Assembly: GCA_963932465.1 (NCBI GenBank)
Contig: OZ010792.1
Span: forward strand, 20,105,701 to 20,169,700
From: Maratus speciosus
Lineage: Eukaryota; Arthropoda; Arachnida; Araneae; Salticidae
Length of the DNA: 64,000 bases
Reading direction: 5' to 3'
Shown here: positions 1-10,438 of the stretch, piece after piece
How the letters are laid out: each line of letters opens with the position of its first letter
Numbering within the stretch: position 1 is the stretch's first letter
The notes under the pieces: model-generated
Databases searched by the model: none
What the model saw: the letters and a program-made list of their open reading frames with translations, nothing else
What the model was told of the DNA's origin: nothing
Position numbers and translations under genes: made by a program

Positions 1-71
1 GAAATTGGCTCATCAGCATTCACATATAATGGAAGCTTTGATGGCTTGGAGCCTCTTTAACCGGGTTGCCC

Positions 72-330
72 CACGAGCCGTTAATTCCCAAATTGGCTCA
101 GCCGAACTCAGCGATCTGATTGTTCGTTAATATTAATATTTTGGATTACTTTACTGTGATTTTGATCAAATTTAACAAAATAAATCAATTTTAGTCATTA
201 TAATTGCATTCTATTTTACATTACACTACTTCATAAGAAAATAAATATAATTTTCTACTATATAAATATCAGTTTTAGCCAATCAGATTGCTGAGCTCGG
301 CTGAGCCAATTTGGGAATTAACGGCTCGTG
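72..330. mobile_element. MITE with ~50-bp terminal inverted repeats
   Basis: The first ~50 bases, starting CACGAGCCGTTAATTCCC, return as the reverse complement at the other end (about 281-330) with only two or three mismatches. The element is flanked by a 7-bp direct repeat GTTGCCC (65-71 and 331-337), which looks like a target-site duplication. The 259-bp AT-rich body has no coding capacity. This is a non-autonomous DNA transposon; the superfamily is uncertain, although a 7-8 bp duplication would fit hAT-like elements. Confidence 0.75.
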
Positions 331-337
331 GTTGCCC

Positions 338-777
338 CGACTCGGGCATTTTTGTTGCATGAAAGACTACATTGTGACACATCAAAATTTTTCGTGAAAT
401 TTAAATTTCTCGGAGAAAAATCGTTCTTGTCCAGCTTGGAAGTCATTTTTTGAATCCCCTTTTCCTCCTAAAGAATTGGCTGGATTTTTCACCGCTGAGA
501 TGATACAATCACTCGTGGCCACTTTCTCTAAATTGACCCTCATATTCCGTGTATATTGTAATGGGCGAAATGGATGACTTTATTGTTCGAATGAATCATC
601 CGGTCACGCGCAAAAGCATAGCTGCCAATCTTTATTTCTTTTTATTATTATTATCATTATTATTCAATTATTACCACAAATTTTGTAGCGAAAAAATAAA
701 TTCTATTTTAATAAATTAATTTACTGAACAGGTGCTGAACAGGTGAGCAGCAATAAGGGGTTTCCTAGTTAATATTA
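338..777. other. No gene seen
   Basis: AT-rich sequence with a short ATT microsatellite near 640-665. I see no coding or RNA signal. Confidence 0.5.
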
Positions 778-937
778 CACTGTTAAAAATATCGTGAAAA
801 ATTAGCTCTGTTTTCAAAGGCTATCTATTTTCTGACCAATGAGAACGTTCCATAGGCGTTTAAGTAGCGTTCTCATTGGTCAGAAAAGAGATAGCCTTTA
901 TAAACACAGGTAATTTTTCACGATATTTTTAACAGTG
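778..937. mobile_element. Hairpin MITE, copy 1 of a 160-bp family
   Basis: The element starts CACTGTTAAAAATATCGTG and ends with the reverse complement. The two halves are complementary almost throughout, including an inner GCGTTCTCATTGGTCAG arm, so the element folds into one long hairpin. TA precedes it at 776-777; the matching dinucleotide after it is CA (938-939), probably a decayed TA. Terminal sequence and TA target fit a Tc1/mariner-type MITE. The second copy at 4961-5120 has exactly the same length. Confidence 0.85.
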
Positions 938-1804
938 CAGCTTAACACCCACTCTAAGAAATGAAATATGTTATGTATTGTAATCCATTAGGATAAGTTA
1001 AACTGCAGTTTAGAATTACTTAAGAGAAAAAATTAAGAAATTTAAAGAGAAAATATTTAGTTAAATATAAAAATGGATTAAAGTTAAATTTTAAGTTAAG
1101 ATTTAAGATGAGTAAAAAAAAAAAAAAAAATGATAAATATCTTAAATAATATTATATAACGTTCTAGCTGTAGTCATAAAACTACTATAAAGAAGAATTA
1201 AAAAGAGAAAAAGGTTAGCACTGTTCAGAGTTACTCTCGCCAAGCTTGGGCTGGAAAAGCTGTAAATTAATTCACTAAAACTCACAAAACTATACAAATT
1301 CTTTTTATATTCAAAATTTCTGAAGATAATTGATTAAAAAAATTACGAAGGTTGGTAATTAGGATTTTGTTTCCTTTTTTAAACTAATTTTCTAGTGCAT
1401 TTGATTAAAAATATATACAAAGGTTGGAAAGTATGTTTATGCGCATGCCCGAATCATTCATTCGATAGAAATATCATGCATTCTGTCCATCAATATGTGT
1501 ACATGACATTATCTTTGTTCTGTTTTAAGGTCACCTCTCAAAGTCAAAAGGTACATTTCTTTTGTTACAGGGACTTCTAGGAGCCTATATATAATGGGTG
1601 GGTTACTGAAGTGCTGGTCCAGAAGGATAACTTGAATAAAATTAAGAATATTTATTGAGAGATAAATAAATATATGATTTTGAAATAGGACTTTTTAAGG
1701 GGATCCGGGGCTAAAAATTCTCAAAAAAATGTACCGCAAACCACATGCTTCATTAGATCTAGAGATGAAACACCTTTTGCCTTGAGAATCGATGCATCAG
1801 CTAC
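938..1804. other. No gene seen
   Basis: AT-rich sequence with a short poly-A run near 1113. A 61-codon open frame at 1395-1580 has no recognisable features and is probably chance. Confidence 0.5.
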
Positions 1805-1812
1805 CCTCTGAC

Positions 1813-2003
1813 CAGTGTTGCCAGATGGGCTACTTTTTTAAAAATCAGATTCTTGATTGGCACCACATTTTTTAAACGGTAAAATTTGCCTTATTTAATG
1901 TCATATTAATTAAGTAGAAAACAAAGTGAATTTTACCGTTTCAAAAAAGTTGTGCCTTTCAAGAAATCTGAATTTAAAAAAAAGTAACCCACTGGCAACA
2001 CTG
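1813..2003. mobile_element. hAT-type MITE with perfect 8-bp target duplication
   Basis: Left end CAGTGTTGCCAGATGGG and right end GGCAACACTG form terminal inverted repeats, and complementarity extends about 75 bases inward. The flanks are identical octamers, CCTCTGAC at 1805-1812 and 2004-2011. An 8-bp duplication with CAGTG...CACTG termini is characteristic of hAT-derived non-autonomous elements. No coding sequence is present. Confidence 0.9.
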
Positions 2004-2011
2004 CCTCTGAC

Positions 2012-4369
2012 GAGAACTTTAACTTCATTTACCTCAGAATGAATTTTTTCACGATTTGTCAACTTTAAAAGAATATATATAAAGTTCCTTGCAAGACATA
2101 TGTGTGAAATTTTCAACAGAGATTTTATGCTATATTTCCAATAACTTTTCTTTAGGATTTTAAATTTTGAGTGATAATTGTGAAAATATGCTAATTAATG
2201 CAAAACTCACTCCTAAAAAACTTTTTACTTAATTTTTTTTATAAAATTTATAATCAGTATTTTAAGAAATCCTGAAGACAAATTAAAATGGCACATTTTC
2301 TGCACACAAAAGTGTGAAAATTTTGTAAATTGAGTAAGCACTTCCAGAGTTATATCAAAAATTAACTAAGTTTAAAATTTTAAAATTTTAAAATTTGTTA
2401 AAAAATATTTAAAATTTTCCAATTTTTTTTTTACATTTAATATTTTTATTATATTAAAAAATATTTCAGAAAAAAAATAACAAAATCTGTATAAATTTAA
2501 AAAAAAAATAGAATTTTGAGCCCGGACTCCCTTAAAAGCATTAAAATGATATCCATAATCACGGATCAAATATAAAAATTGCGCAAGATATACAAAGAAA
2601 AGAAAGCTTAAAAAAAAAAAAAAAAAAAAAAAACGGTAACTAAAAAGAAATTTTTAAAGCACTATTTGCTAAAATAATAATTGATTTCAAATAAAACCTA
2701 ACTAAACAAAATAATTAAAAATGAACCATACTGGTTATTTATTTCTAACAGTCACTTATTACAGTTTTTTAATAATATATTCAATAAAAGTATTTGCATG
2801 ATGTAAACGCAATTAATGGTTCAAAGAATTAAGTATTTTTGTGTGTTTTATTATATATTGTAGTGTGTGTGTGTTTTATTAAAATTAAAAGAAATTCTTA
2901 ATATGCTGCCTTGATCCAAACAATAAAAAACCTGCTTAGAGAGACACCCTATTCAGAGATAATAAATAGCTTCGGAATTCCCTCTTAAAACTATTCATAA
3001 GAAAGATAATGCGATTTCAGCGACACACAAACTCATTTTAGAAAATTTATTTTCTTTAAGAAAAAGCTAAAAAAATAAAGTTGGGTCTCTTATTTATCAA
3101 GATGAAAGAATTAAAACAAATATTTTACATTTTTTATCACTCCTAATTGTGTTTGAAAATTTTTGAGACGTTAACTTTTCAGATTAGAAGATAATCCATG
3201 ATACATGTTTGCCTGTTGGTTAGCTGTATAGTGAAATTATAACCTAAATTACTTAAAATTAAGATTATGTTTCTTGTGGTTTTAAAATGTAGTGAATAAA
3301 ACAGATTTAAGTTATTATTTTGGGAAAAAAGCGGTTATGATTTTAAGTGCCATTTTCAATAGTTCGACGAAAATTGAACATCAAAACTGTTAAAAATTGA
3401 CTTAAATAGTTTTAGAAGATATTTCGATTAAAAAAAGATCGAATACAGTCAAGAACAAGCGCACAGTTCCGAATTTGTGGTGACTAGCGATTTTTGCGCA
3501 AAAAGATTATAAACCTTTAAAAGTTCAATAAAAACTAAACTTCAAAACTATTAAATAAATGCAGTAGTCAGTAAAAACATATGTAACAACTATGTAATTC
3601 TTGTTGAACTGCTATTTGACAGATTGTCGCTATTGCTTTATAAGGGCTATAATTTCCTATGACATCGTTTTAACAGTGTTATTAGCCTATAAAACATGGC
3701 GAAAATACGCAAACAAGGCGTTGAAAATGTTTGGAGTTACACCGGAATGAAGCAGCAGTTATGGGAAGAAGATAATTTTGAATATCGGAGTGTGACTTCT
3801 GTTGATAAAGTCGCTATACAGAGTGCCTCGAAATGAACCGCTAGTGAAATTTCGAAAAAATTACAAAGAAATTCCAAAAAAGTATTTACATGAAATAGTT
3901 ATATAAAGTGAGCCCAGAGAGAGAGAGACAACAACATAACATTCTGTAACATAATTTGAAATAAATTAACGAAATGAATCTTCACAAAGTAAAAGAAAGT
4001 ATTAGAAATTAAAATACTTTTAAACATATGTATGGTTGAGTAATTTTGAAAGAAAGAATAAAAGAAACACTGTTAACTTGTTATTTCAAACCTCTTTTTG
4101 CTTTTTTTCCTTTTTTATTCTATTTATATTGGAATCTGAGAAAATACCGGACAGCAAATTTGAACTTTTACTCTGCCACAAAACCGAATTAGTTTGATAT
4201 TATTCAGTTTTTTGTGCTGATTCCGAATCTAATTTTACATTTTCTCTAGCACGTCTAGTTTTTGAGATATTTGCATATTTCGAATTATGCACACTTTGCA
4301 ATTTGTACAATTATATGCAAATTTAAGGCAAAAAGCATTATAAGACTAGCTTTTTAACACTTCCCAACA
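2012..4369. other. Long AT-rich stretch without a recognised gene
   Basis: Mostly A/T-rich sequence with a 24-base A tract at about 2609-2632. Short open frames on the minus strand (1910-2116, 2372-2569) are low-complexity and not credible. The only item noted separately is the small open frame at 3696-3836. Confidence 0.5.
3696..3836 (+). other. Unrecognised 46-codon open frame
   Basis: ATG at 3696 opens a 46-codon frame ending in TGA at 3834-3836. After the stop the same frame stays open for another 18 codons. Its residue composition (several W, Y, E, K; few of the F/I/L/N runs seen in chance frames here) is more protein-like than the surroundings. It could be a decayed fragment of a transposase-type DNA-binding domain, but I recognise no family. 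Treat as a weak candidate. Confidence 0.12.
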
Positions 4370-5368
4370 AAGTTCAAAAGTGTTTATGCATTCGGTTTGC
4401 CTGTCCGTCTGTCCACGCTCTGACTCCCGTAAATATACTCGGATTTTCGTGCAACTGATAAACTTCATTTAGGATCACCAAGGCATGTTTGGCATTGTAT
4501 ATGAAGCATGTGGGATTAATAGTTCATTGAAAGGGACACTCAAAAGAATTCCATTACATTATGGTATATGGGAAAAATCGCTTGCAGAGCATTTTAATGA
4601 CATTATATGCTATTTCAAATGTATTGAAGCTGGAATAGATCACTGAATTTCACTACGATTACGACAGAATAGAGCATTCATAGCATTTGTCGTTCATTTT
4701 CAGGGACAGACAATAAAAATCGGCTGCAGTACCACCTTTGAGTAATAATTGATGGAAGTGCGTTTTAAAATTTGGTATGCACTTTTAAATTTAACTAATT
4801 ATTTGCATGTTACTCGCTGTATATAAATTCTATACCTCCTATACAGATCTTAACAAAATAATTCACGTACCATTCTTCTTATTAACGGAAACTGTTGAAG
4901 GGGAATTTTGAATTGAGATCTATGTATTTTTTAAGTGAATTAAGATTTGGCATGCATATACACTGTTAAAAATATCGTGAAAAATTACCTTTGTTTTTAA
5001 AGGCTATCTATTTTCTGGCCAATGAGAACGCTTCATAGGCGTTTATGTAGCGTTCTCATTTGTCAGAAAATAGATAGTCTTTAAAAGCAGAGGTAATTTT
5101 TCACGAAATTTTTAACGGTGTAGTTAATAGATACAAATCTATATCATCAGGGCTGCTCAAAGAATTCGGATAATTTTCCGATTGTAGATGGGAACAGCTG
5201 AAATTGGGTTTTCAAATGTGTTATGGGTTTCCATAGGGTTGAATTAGACATCATATTTTAACTTATTAAACGGTGCAGTTTTGTTACATTAGTCTGAATG
5301 TGTTGGAAAGTTTTCATAATCTATGCTTGACGCATGATTTTTCTTTCTTGTTTGTTTTATGTTACGAC
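4370..5368 (+). repeat. Dispersed repeat, copy 1 (paralogue at 35.1-35.83 kb)
   Basis: From the phrase GCCTGTCCGTCTGTCCACG onward the sequence can be aligned by eye with 35100-35830. Shared landmarks include a TTAACGGAAA.CTG.TGAAGGGG block, ATACAAATCTATA, GCTGAAATTGGGTTT and the end GACGCATGATTTT. No protein is encoded. The copy is interrupted by the 160-bp hairpin MITE at 4961-5120, which the 35-kb copy lacks. Confidence 0.7.
4961..5120. mobile_element. Hairpin MITE, copy 2 of the 160-bp family
   Basis: Same ends and same length as 778-937, flanked by TA on both sides (4959-4960, 5121-5122). It interrupts the dispersed repeat at 4370-5368, and the paralogue near 35570-35590 runs through without it, so the boundaries are supported by an empty site. 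No coding sequence. Confidence 0.9.
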
Positions 5369-5706
5369 TAGCTGTTTAACCCGTTCTAAGCACGGCAGTT
5401 CATGGATTTAATTCTAAAACAAAAATTAAAAATAACTATTCTATTTAGTAAAATATTTTTCTACTATTGAGCCGTTTTTTTAATGAAAATATGGCAGCGC
5501 GACGATAAAACGATGTCTTTGGAATAAAGGAATAAATGGAATAAAAAGTTTTGTTGATGTTTGTGATAAAATGTGTTTCTTTTTTTAAAAAACTTATAAT
5601 AATTAAGCGAAATTAAATAATCTCTAATTATTTGCATGCGAGGTAAAAGAATTATCGTAATACCCGCTAAAGCTTCTTATTATTGAAACGTAGAGTACGT
5701 AATATG

Positions 5707-6700
5707 TATCTAACAAAAACATAGCTGTGAAAAAAGTGAGCCAAGTTCTGTAAAGACAATGGCAAGAAAATAAGTGATATCTAAGTGGGTGCCAAGTTCA
5801 AATAAAATCCATTCAAACTTGCTTACTGAAGTATTATAGCATTTTTTAAATTGTTTAGAAATAAAAATTATTGATAGCATATTAATAATAAATCTAGAAC
5901 TTGACAAGTTTTTACCTACGAGTCATTTATTTTTAATAATGACATTATTATATCAAATCTTGTTATTTCATGATTGGAAGCTTTAATTTGAGTGATCTCC
6001 TTCCCCTTGAAGGGCGGTGGAATAAAATATATCACCTAATTTAACTGCAAAATGCCATATTGACACCAGAATTCAGGACTAAAAAGTTTAATTTTATTAA
6101 ATACGTGAAAAGAAGCTTTTGCCCATTTTGAAATAAATTTGTTTTTAAATTCTGGCGTGATTCAATCATTTCAGCATTTCACGAATAAAAGTTATTTGCC
6201 CCTGAAAAGGGTTAAAGGAGTGCAGTCTCTAGAGTGATGACGAAGAACAAGCGTAAGTATATCTGTCTCTTTGTCAGGCATCTTAGTCTGTTTGCATTGA
6301 GGTTTCTGGAGGGTGGGTACTAGAGTGATAACCAAAGACGAGCGGGAATGTATCTGTGTATTTATTAGTTTATCAAATCTTTAACATGAGTCATTTGTTT
6401 ATAATAATAACTACATTTTTTGTAATGACATTGTTAATAATATTAACATCACCATTATATTAAGACATGAAATTGATAGGCATAACATTTATCAAAAACT
6501 TGGGAAGTTCTAGATTTATTATTAATATGCTATCAATAATTTTTATTTCTAAACAATTTAAAAAATACTATAATACTTAAGTAGGTAAGTTTGAGTGAAT
6601 TTTATATGAACTTGGCACCCACTTAGATATCACTTCTTTTCTTGCCATTGTCTTTACAGAACTTGGCTCCCTTTTTTCACAGCTATGTTTTTGTTAGATA
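5707..6700. mobile_element. Fold-back element, ~207-bp inverted arms
   Basis: Arms at about 5707-5914 and 6494-6700 are inverted copies with roughly 90% identity by eye, starting TATCTAACAAAAACATAGC and ending with its reverse complement. Weaker complementarity may extend outward to about 5683 and 6728. The centre holds two imperfect direct copies of a GAGTCATTT block and a repeated ~45-bp motif around 6232-6360. No transposase is present. A 65-codon minus-strand frame in the left arm (5710-5907) merely reads through the arm. Confidence 0.7.
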
Positions 6701-7276
6701 TCATTATTTTTTGTAAAGTTTCAATATATTTAGACACTTTACTTAATGCTTTTTAATGTGTTTACATGTGACTATTTTATTCACCAAGCAACATTCAATT
6801 TTAATTTTAATTTCCTACAACAAACTATTTGGCTGTCAATTTGCGGCAGAAATCTATATTTTAATACTGCTACATTGAATGCATGTTTTAAAACGAAATG
6901 TATTGATTCGAAATTTTTATTGTTTCTGAATCAACAATGCCTATTAAATTCCTATGTTAAATTATCTTAAAATTTTCCAATTAAATATCCTATAGCTGGG
7001 CCTGCTTTTTTGTACTGAAAGTGAAAAACAAAGTTATGTGCTTATGCCACACTATGTATCATTCATCCATGGGTGGCGGCAAAGAGGCAGTGCAGAGGGA
7101 GGACATTGCCCCTCGCTGGATTTTCAAATTTAATTAACTAAATATCCTTTTCTTTGATGATTTTGAAAATAACAAGTGGGTAAGTGTGATCACAGATCGC
7201 ACAGAGGGTTTCGTTTAATATTCCTTTCAAAACACTTTATCCTTTTGAAAAATCTGCTCGTTCCACATTTCGCAAC
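6701..7276. other. No gene seen
   Basis: AT-rich sequence; the 74-codon open frame at 6746-6970 shows no domain or motif and is probably chance. Confidence 0.5.
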
Positions 7277-7398
7277 CAGGGGCGCACTTTATTCTAAACA
7301 AACCTCTATCCGAACGAAACTCCGTTTTACATACTATCCATAGATATATTAGTCGAGGGCATTGATCCCATAGCACCCGAGATAAGTAGGCGCCCCTG
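7277..7398. mobile_element. Possible small TIR element (122 bp)
   Basis: CAGGGGCGC at the left is matched by GCGCCCCTG at the right, which is hAT-like. The complementarity is only about 10 bases and the flanking octamers do not match, so this may be a degraded element or coincidence. Confidence 0.3.
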
Positions 7399-7424
7399 GC
7401 GGTAAGAAGTGGAACTAATGCGCA

Positions 7425-7714
7425 TGTGGGAGCCCAAAGGGTCAAATGTACGACTTTTTCAAAATTTTATGATTACTCGTTTGATGTGATGTGTTCAGCT
7501 ATAAGTATGCAAAATTTCACGCCTCCAACCTAATTAGGGCTCACTTAGAAAAAATTGTTTAAAATACACTTGTGGGAGCGCAAAGGGTTAAATGTACGAC
7601 TTTTTCAATTTTTTATGATTTGTCGTTTCATGTGAGGTGTTCAGCTATAAGTATGCAAAATTTCACTCCTCCAACCTAATTAGGGGCTCACTTAGAAAGA
7701 ATTGTTTAAAATAT
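7425..7714 (+). repeat. Tandem duplication, 146-bp period
   Basis: The block beginning TGTGGGAGC(C/G)CAAAGGGT at 7425 is repeated at 7571 with few differences, through TTCAGCTATAAGTATGCAAA and CTCCAACCTAATTAGGG. No coding signal. The high similarity suggests a fairly recent local duplication. Confidence 0.85.
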
Positions 7715-7799
7715 CTCAATTTGTTGATTTTCTGTGAGCAAGTAAACCCAGATAAACCCCCAGTAAGTAGATAGGTTTTTACAATGGAAGTCTATGGGA

Positions 7800-7930
7800 A
7801 TTTGGCGAAATATTAGAGATATCGCCAAGATGGCGTCACTTTTTGCGACTAATTTTGGTCGCCAAATTTGGCGATATATCGCCATGTTGGCGACAAACTT
7901 GGCGGTATTTGGCGATAGAACAGTGTCCCC
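7800..7930. repeat. Cluster of GGCGA / TCGCC motifs
   Basis: The motif (T)TGGCGA and its complement TCGCCA occur about nine times in 130 bases, including the perfect palindrome TGGCGATATATCGCCA. The block is strikingly GC-containing for this window. No protein is encoded; it could be the core of a degenerate inverted-repeat element. Confidence 0.55.
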
Positions 7931-8411
7931 TCCTACGGCGAATTAAAATTTCGCCTAATAGACGTAATGTTAAAGTAAATATGGACACCCCTAGGTGGGT
8001 AATTCATCGATTTTCACAATTTTTTTATTTTATTCCTTAGTTTTATAGTGTAAACGAACTTCGCACCAAATTTGAAGCCTGTAGCTGCAGTAGATATATG
8101 AGATCTTTTTGATGAGTGAGTGAGTCAGTCAGTCAGTGGTAAAATTATCGATTATCAGACATTTTCAAATGTCATTATCTGGGAAACTAATCATGCGTTA
8201 TTTATAAAATTTTGGATTTTGGGTAATTAGGATGGCCTTACTACACATTTCGTATAACAAGTACGTAGGTCTCATAGATTTTCAGTAGTAAAGTATTGAA
8301 ATTTGACGAAAACAGCTCGAAATGGTTCGTGTAATATAACACACGGCAATCTCAGGCGAACTTGGCTGACACACTGCCGCGTGTCTAGATATCTCTAATT
8401 ATTTGCATGTT

Positions 8412-8590
8412 CAGGGCTCCCAAACGGTCCCCAACTGAATACCAATATTATTTTAGAAATTTTTCGTTTTAGGTTTTTCTTACAAACCGCCCCGGAATCA
8501 CCTTTGAAACTTAATTCTAGCGCAAACCTACCATAAAATTTTCTGTTAAAATTTATTGGTAATCCGTTGGCGGACCATTTGGGAGCCCTG
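8412..8590. mobile_element. MITE with ~33-bp TIRs and an empty site in the window
   Basis: Ends are CAGGGCTCCCAAACGGTCC and GGACCATTTGGGAGCCCTG. The element splits the phrase AATTATTTGCATG...GTAAAAGAATTATCGTAATACCCG, which is uninterrupted at about 5626-5666, giving an empty site. CATGT is present on both sides (8406-8410, 8591-8595), a probable short target duplication. Non-coding; hAT-like termini. Confidence 0.85.
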
Positions 8591-8955
8591 CATGTGAAGT
8601 AAAAGAATTATCGTAATACCCGTCACAGCTTTTTAGTGCAGCGTGGTGTAAGTAATATGCAATTCGTCTTGCAATAGAAAGGTAATTGATGTGTAAGAAT
8701 TTTATTGTGGATTTTTAATTTCTGGCAACTGCTATAACGAAAACTGTTTAAATTTGATAAAAAAATTGCTGAAAAATTAGTGGGTTTTTTATTAATTAAA
8801 AGTTAAATATAAATTATTTCAATTCCGGATTGCTTTAGTTGCCTCGGCCGTGTTTTAATACACATGTACATAACGTTTCAGAATTCTCGCTTCTAAACTG
8901 TGGATTTGCATAACATTCCAGACAGACAAACAAATTTTCATTTTTATATATTAGA

Positions 8956-8990
8956 CTAGCAAACCCCGCGGCTTTGCTCGCGTGATAGTT
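8956..8990 (-). mobile_element. Helitron-like 3' terminus (minus strand)
   Basis: Read on the minus strand, this GC-rich block forms a hairpin (GCAAA.CC / GG.TTTGC) followed immediately by CTAG and then T. This is the classical 3' end of a Helitron inserted between A and T. The body would extend to higher coordinates, but I could not find a convincing 5' TC end, and the following tandem repeat may be part of it. Confidence 0.55.
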
Positions 8991-9289
8991 GAAATATGCC
9001 AAGTGATATTTGCATGACTATTTTTTATTAGAAGAACACATTTTGAAATAATTCAAAAATTACAAATTAAGCCACAGTTTGACTAAACTTCATTATAAAA
9101 GTGCAATATACAGAAATGAGATTTTAATTGATAAGAAGAACTAAAACTAATTCCAATTAAGTGATAATTTAGAAAGTATTTTGAAACTTTTATGCTCATT
9201 TCATACGCTCATTTCAGTATTCATTTGAAGTTTTGAATTTTTTAGAAACCATCTTAACACATTTACATCTTAAAATTAAACATCATGTC

Positions 9290-10110
9290 AAATTCCAAGC
9301 TCATTGTTTAACAGTCTACCACCTCTCTGGTGTTAGTGGCACCAACATAAAATGCCGAATCAGAGTTGAAGTAAGATGTCTCGAAAAATGATGAAACAGA
9401 GACTGTCACCATTAATTTGCCAACATTAACCTTGAAATCGGTTGGTATTTCCTAATATTCTATAGAAAACAGAATTTAGATGTTTTTAAAGGCTTTCTTG
9501 TTATTCCTGCCAACCAGGTTGTAATGACACCGGCATAAAATATAGCCCGAATAGGATCAGGGAACATCATTCTTGATTCGCAACACATAAGTTCTGTAAT
9601 CGGTTTATTATTTCCTGAGATACCTCAGAAATCGAAATTTAGGACTCTTTTAGAATGCTTTTCTCACCTTCCGGTCGCTTCAACCCTTTTTAATTTCGAA
9701 TTTATTTTAGACTGTTCTTATAGGACATTTATATTTTTTAAGTAACTACCGTGCTATATTTAAAGTTTCTAGCCTCGTCAGTACCGCAGAAATCGCAATT
9801 TCAAAAGTTTTTTGCTCCTGCAACCCTCTACATAAAATATAGCTTATGTTTGAACAGGTTCTATCGCCATCAATTTGCAACCATTATGTTTGAAATCGGT
9901 TTCTTATTTCAAACGATTGCATAAAAATCGTAATTTAGAACGCTTATAGAACGCTTTTCGCTCACTTCATCCTTTTAAATTTGGAATTTTCTTTCGACAA
10001 TTCTTAGAAAGCATTTGCATCTTTGAAGTAATTACCATTCCAATTTTAAAATGTTAGGCCACCCTCAGTAATACAAAAAACGCTATTTAAAACATTTTTA
10101 CTTTCTTCTA
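9290..10110 (+). repeat. Degenerate tandem repeat, ~320-bp period
   Basis: Recurring landmarks are AATTTGC(A)AC, GAAATCGGTTT, TTATTTC, AAATCG.AATTTAG, AACGCTTTT.GCTCAC and CATTTGCATCTTTGAAGTAA-type blocks. Clear copies start near 9568 and 9888, with a partial, diverged one near 9405. No reading frame survives. It may be internal repeat content of the Helitron-like element ending at 8956. Confidence 0.55.
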
Positions 10111-10228
10111 TCTTTACTAGAAGAAAGTATTGGATTCATGAAAATTTTCGAATTCCGGTTTTCGACGGATTTACACGTTTTAGGGGTCAGAGATTCCAAA
10201 AAACATGTTTTTACAAAATGTCTGTACA
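10111..10228 (+). repeat. Dispersed repeat (inverted paralogue at 36.56-36.69 kb)
   Basis: CTTTCTTCTATCTTTACTAG, AGAAGAAAGTATTGGA, TTTTCGACGGATTTA and ending TTTTTA.AAAATGTCTGT also occur in inverted orientation at about 36560-36690. The match runs to about 10228, which marks the 5' junction of the BEL/Pao element inserted in it. Confidence 0.65.
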
Positions 10229-10423
10229 AATGAATTAATGTCATTTTTGGAAAACCGAAGTTCTACGTTAGAAAGCGTAAATAGATACTCTGCTTCAAAA
10301 CCCTTAAATAAAAACATTCCTCTTTCGAACAAACAAAAAAATTGCATGCTAAATTCGAATGATAAATCAAACGGAAAAACTTGTATTCTGTGCAAATTGG
10401 CTTTTAATAATTTGAACAAATGA
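10205..10423 (+). pseudogene. gag: BEL/Pao gag remnant (C-terminal, first zinc knuckle)
   Basis: This 72-codon piece opens with ATG in the flanking dispersed repeat, so roughly the first eight residues are not retrotransposon sequence. The gag-like part begins at about ELMSFLE, reminiscent of the helical region before the knuckles in Pao gag. Near the end, C-I-L-C-K is the start of a CCHC-type zinc knuckle that should bind nucleic acid. TGA at 10421-10423 falls where the family normally has the last cysteine of the knuckle, and the same frame continues directly into the next segment. It is therefore one broken gag-pol frame, not a separate gene. The family assignment is firm from the downstream segments; the missing-Cys reading is inference. 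Confidence 0.75.
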
Positions 10424-10438
10424 TCTCAGTTTCTAAAA

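Noticed and set aside
10180..10419. 79-codon minus-strand frame opposite the gag remnant
   Set aside because: Antisense shadow of the gag remnant and flanking repeat.
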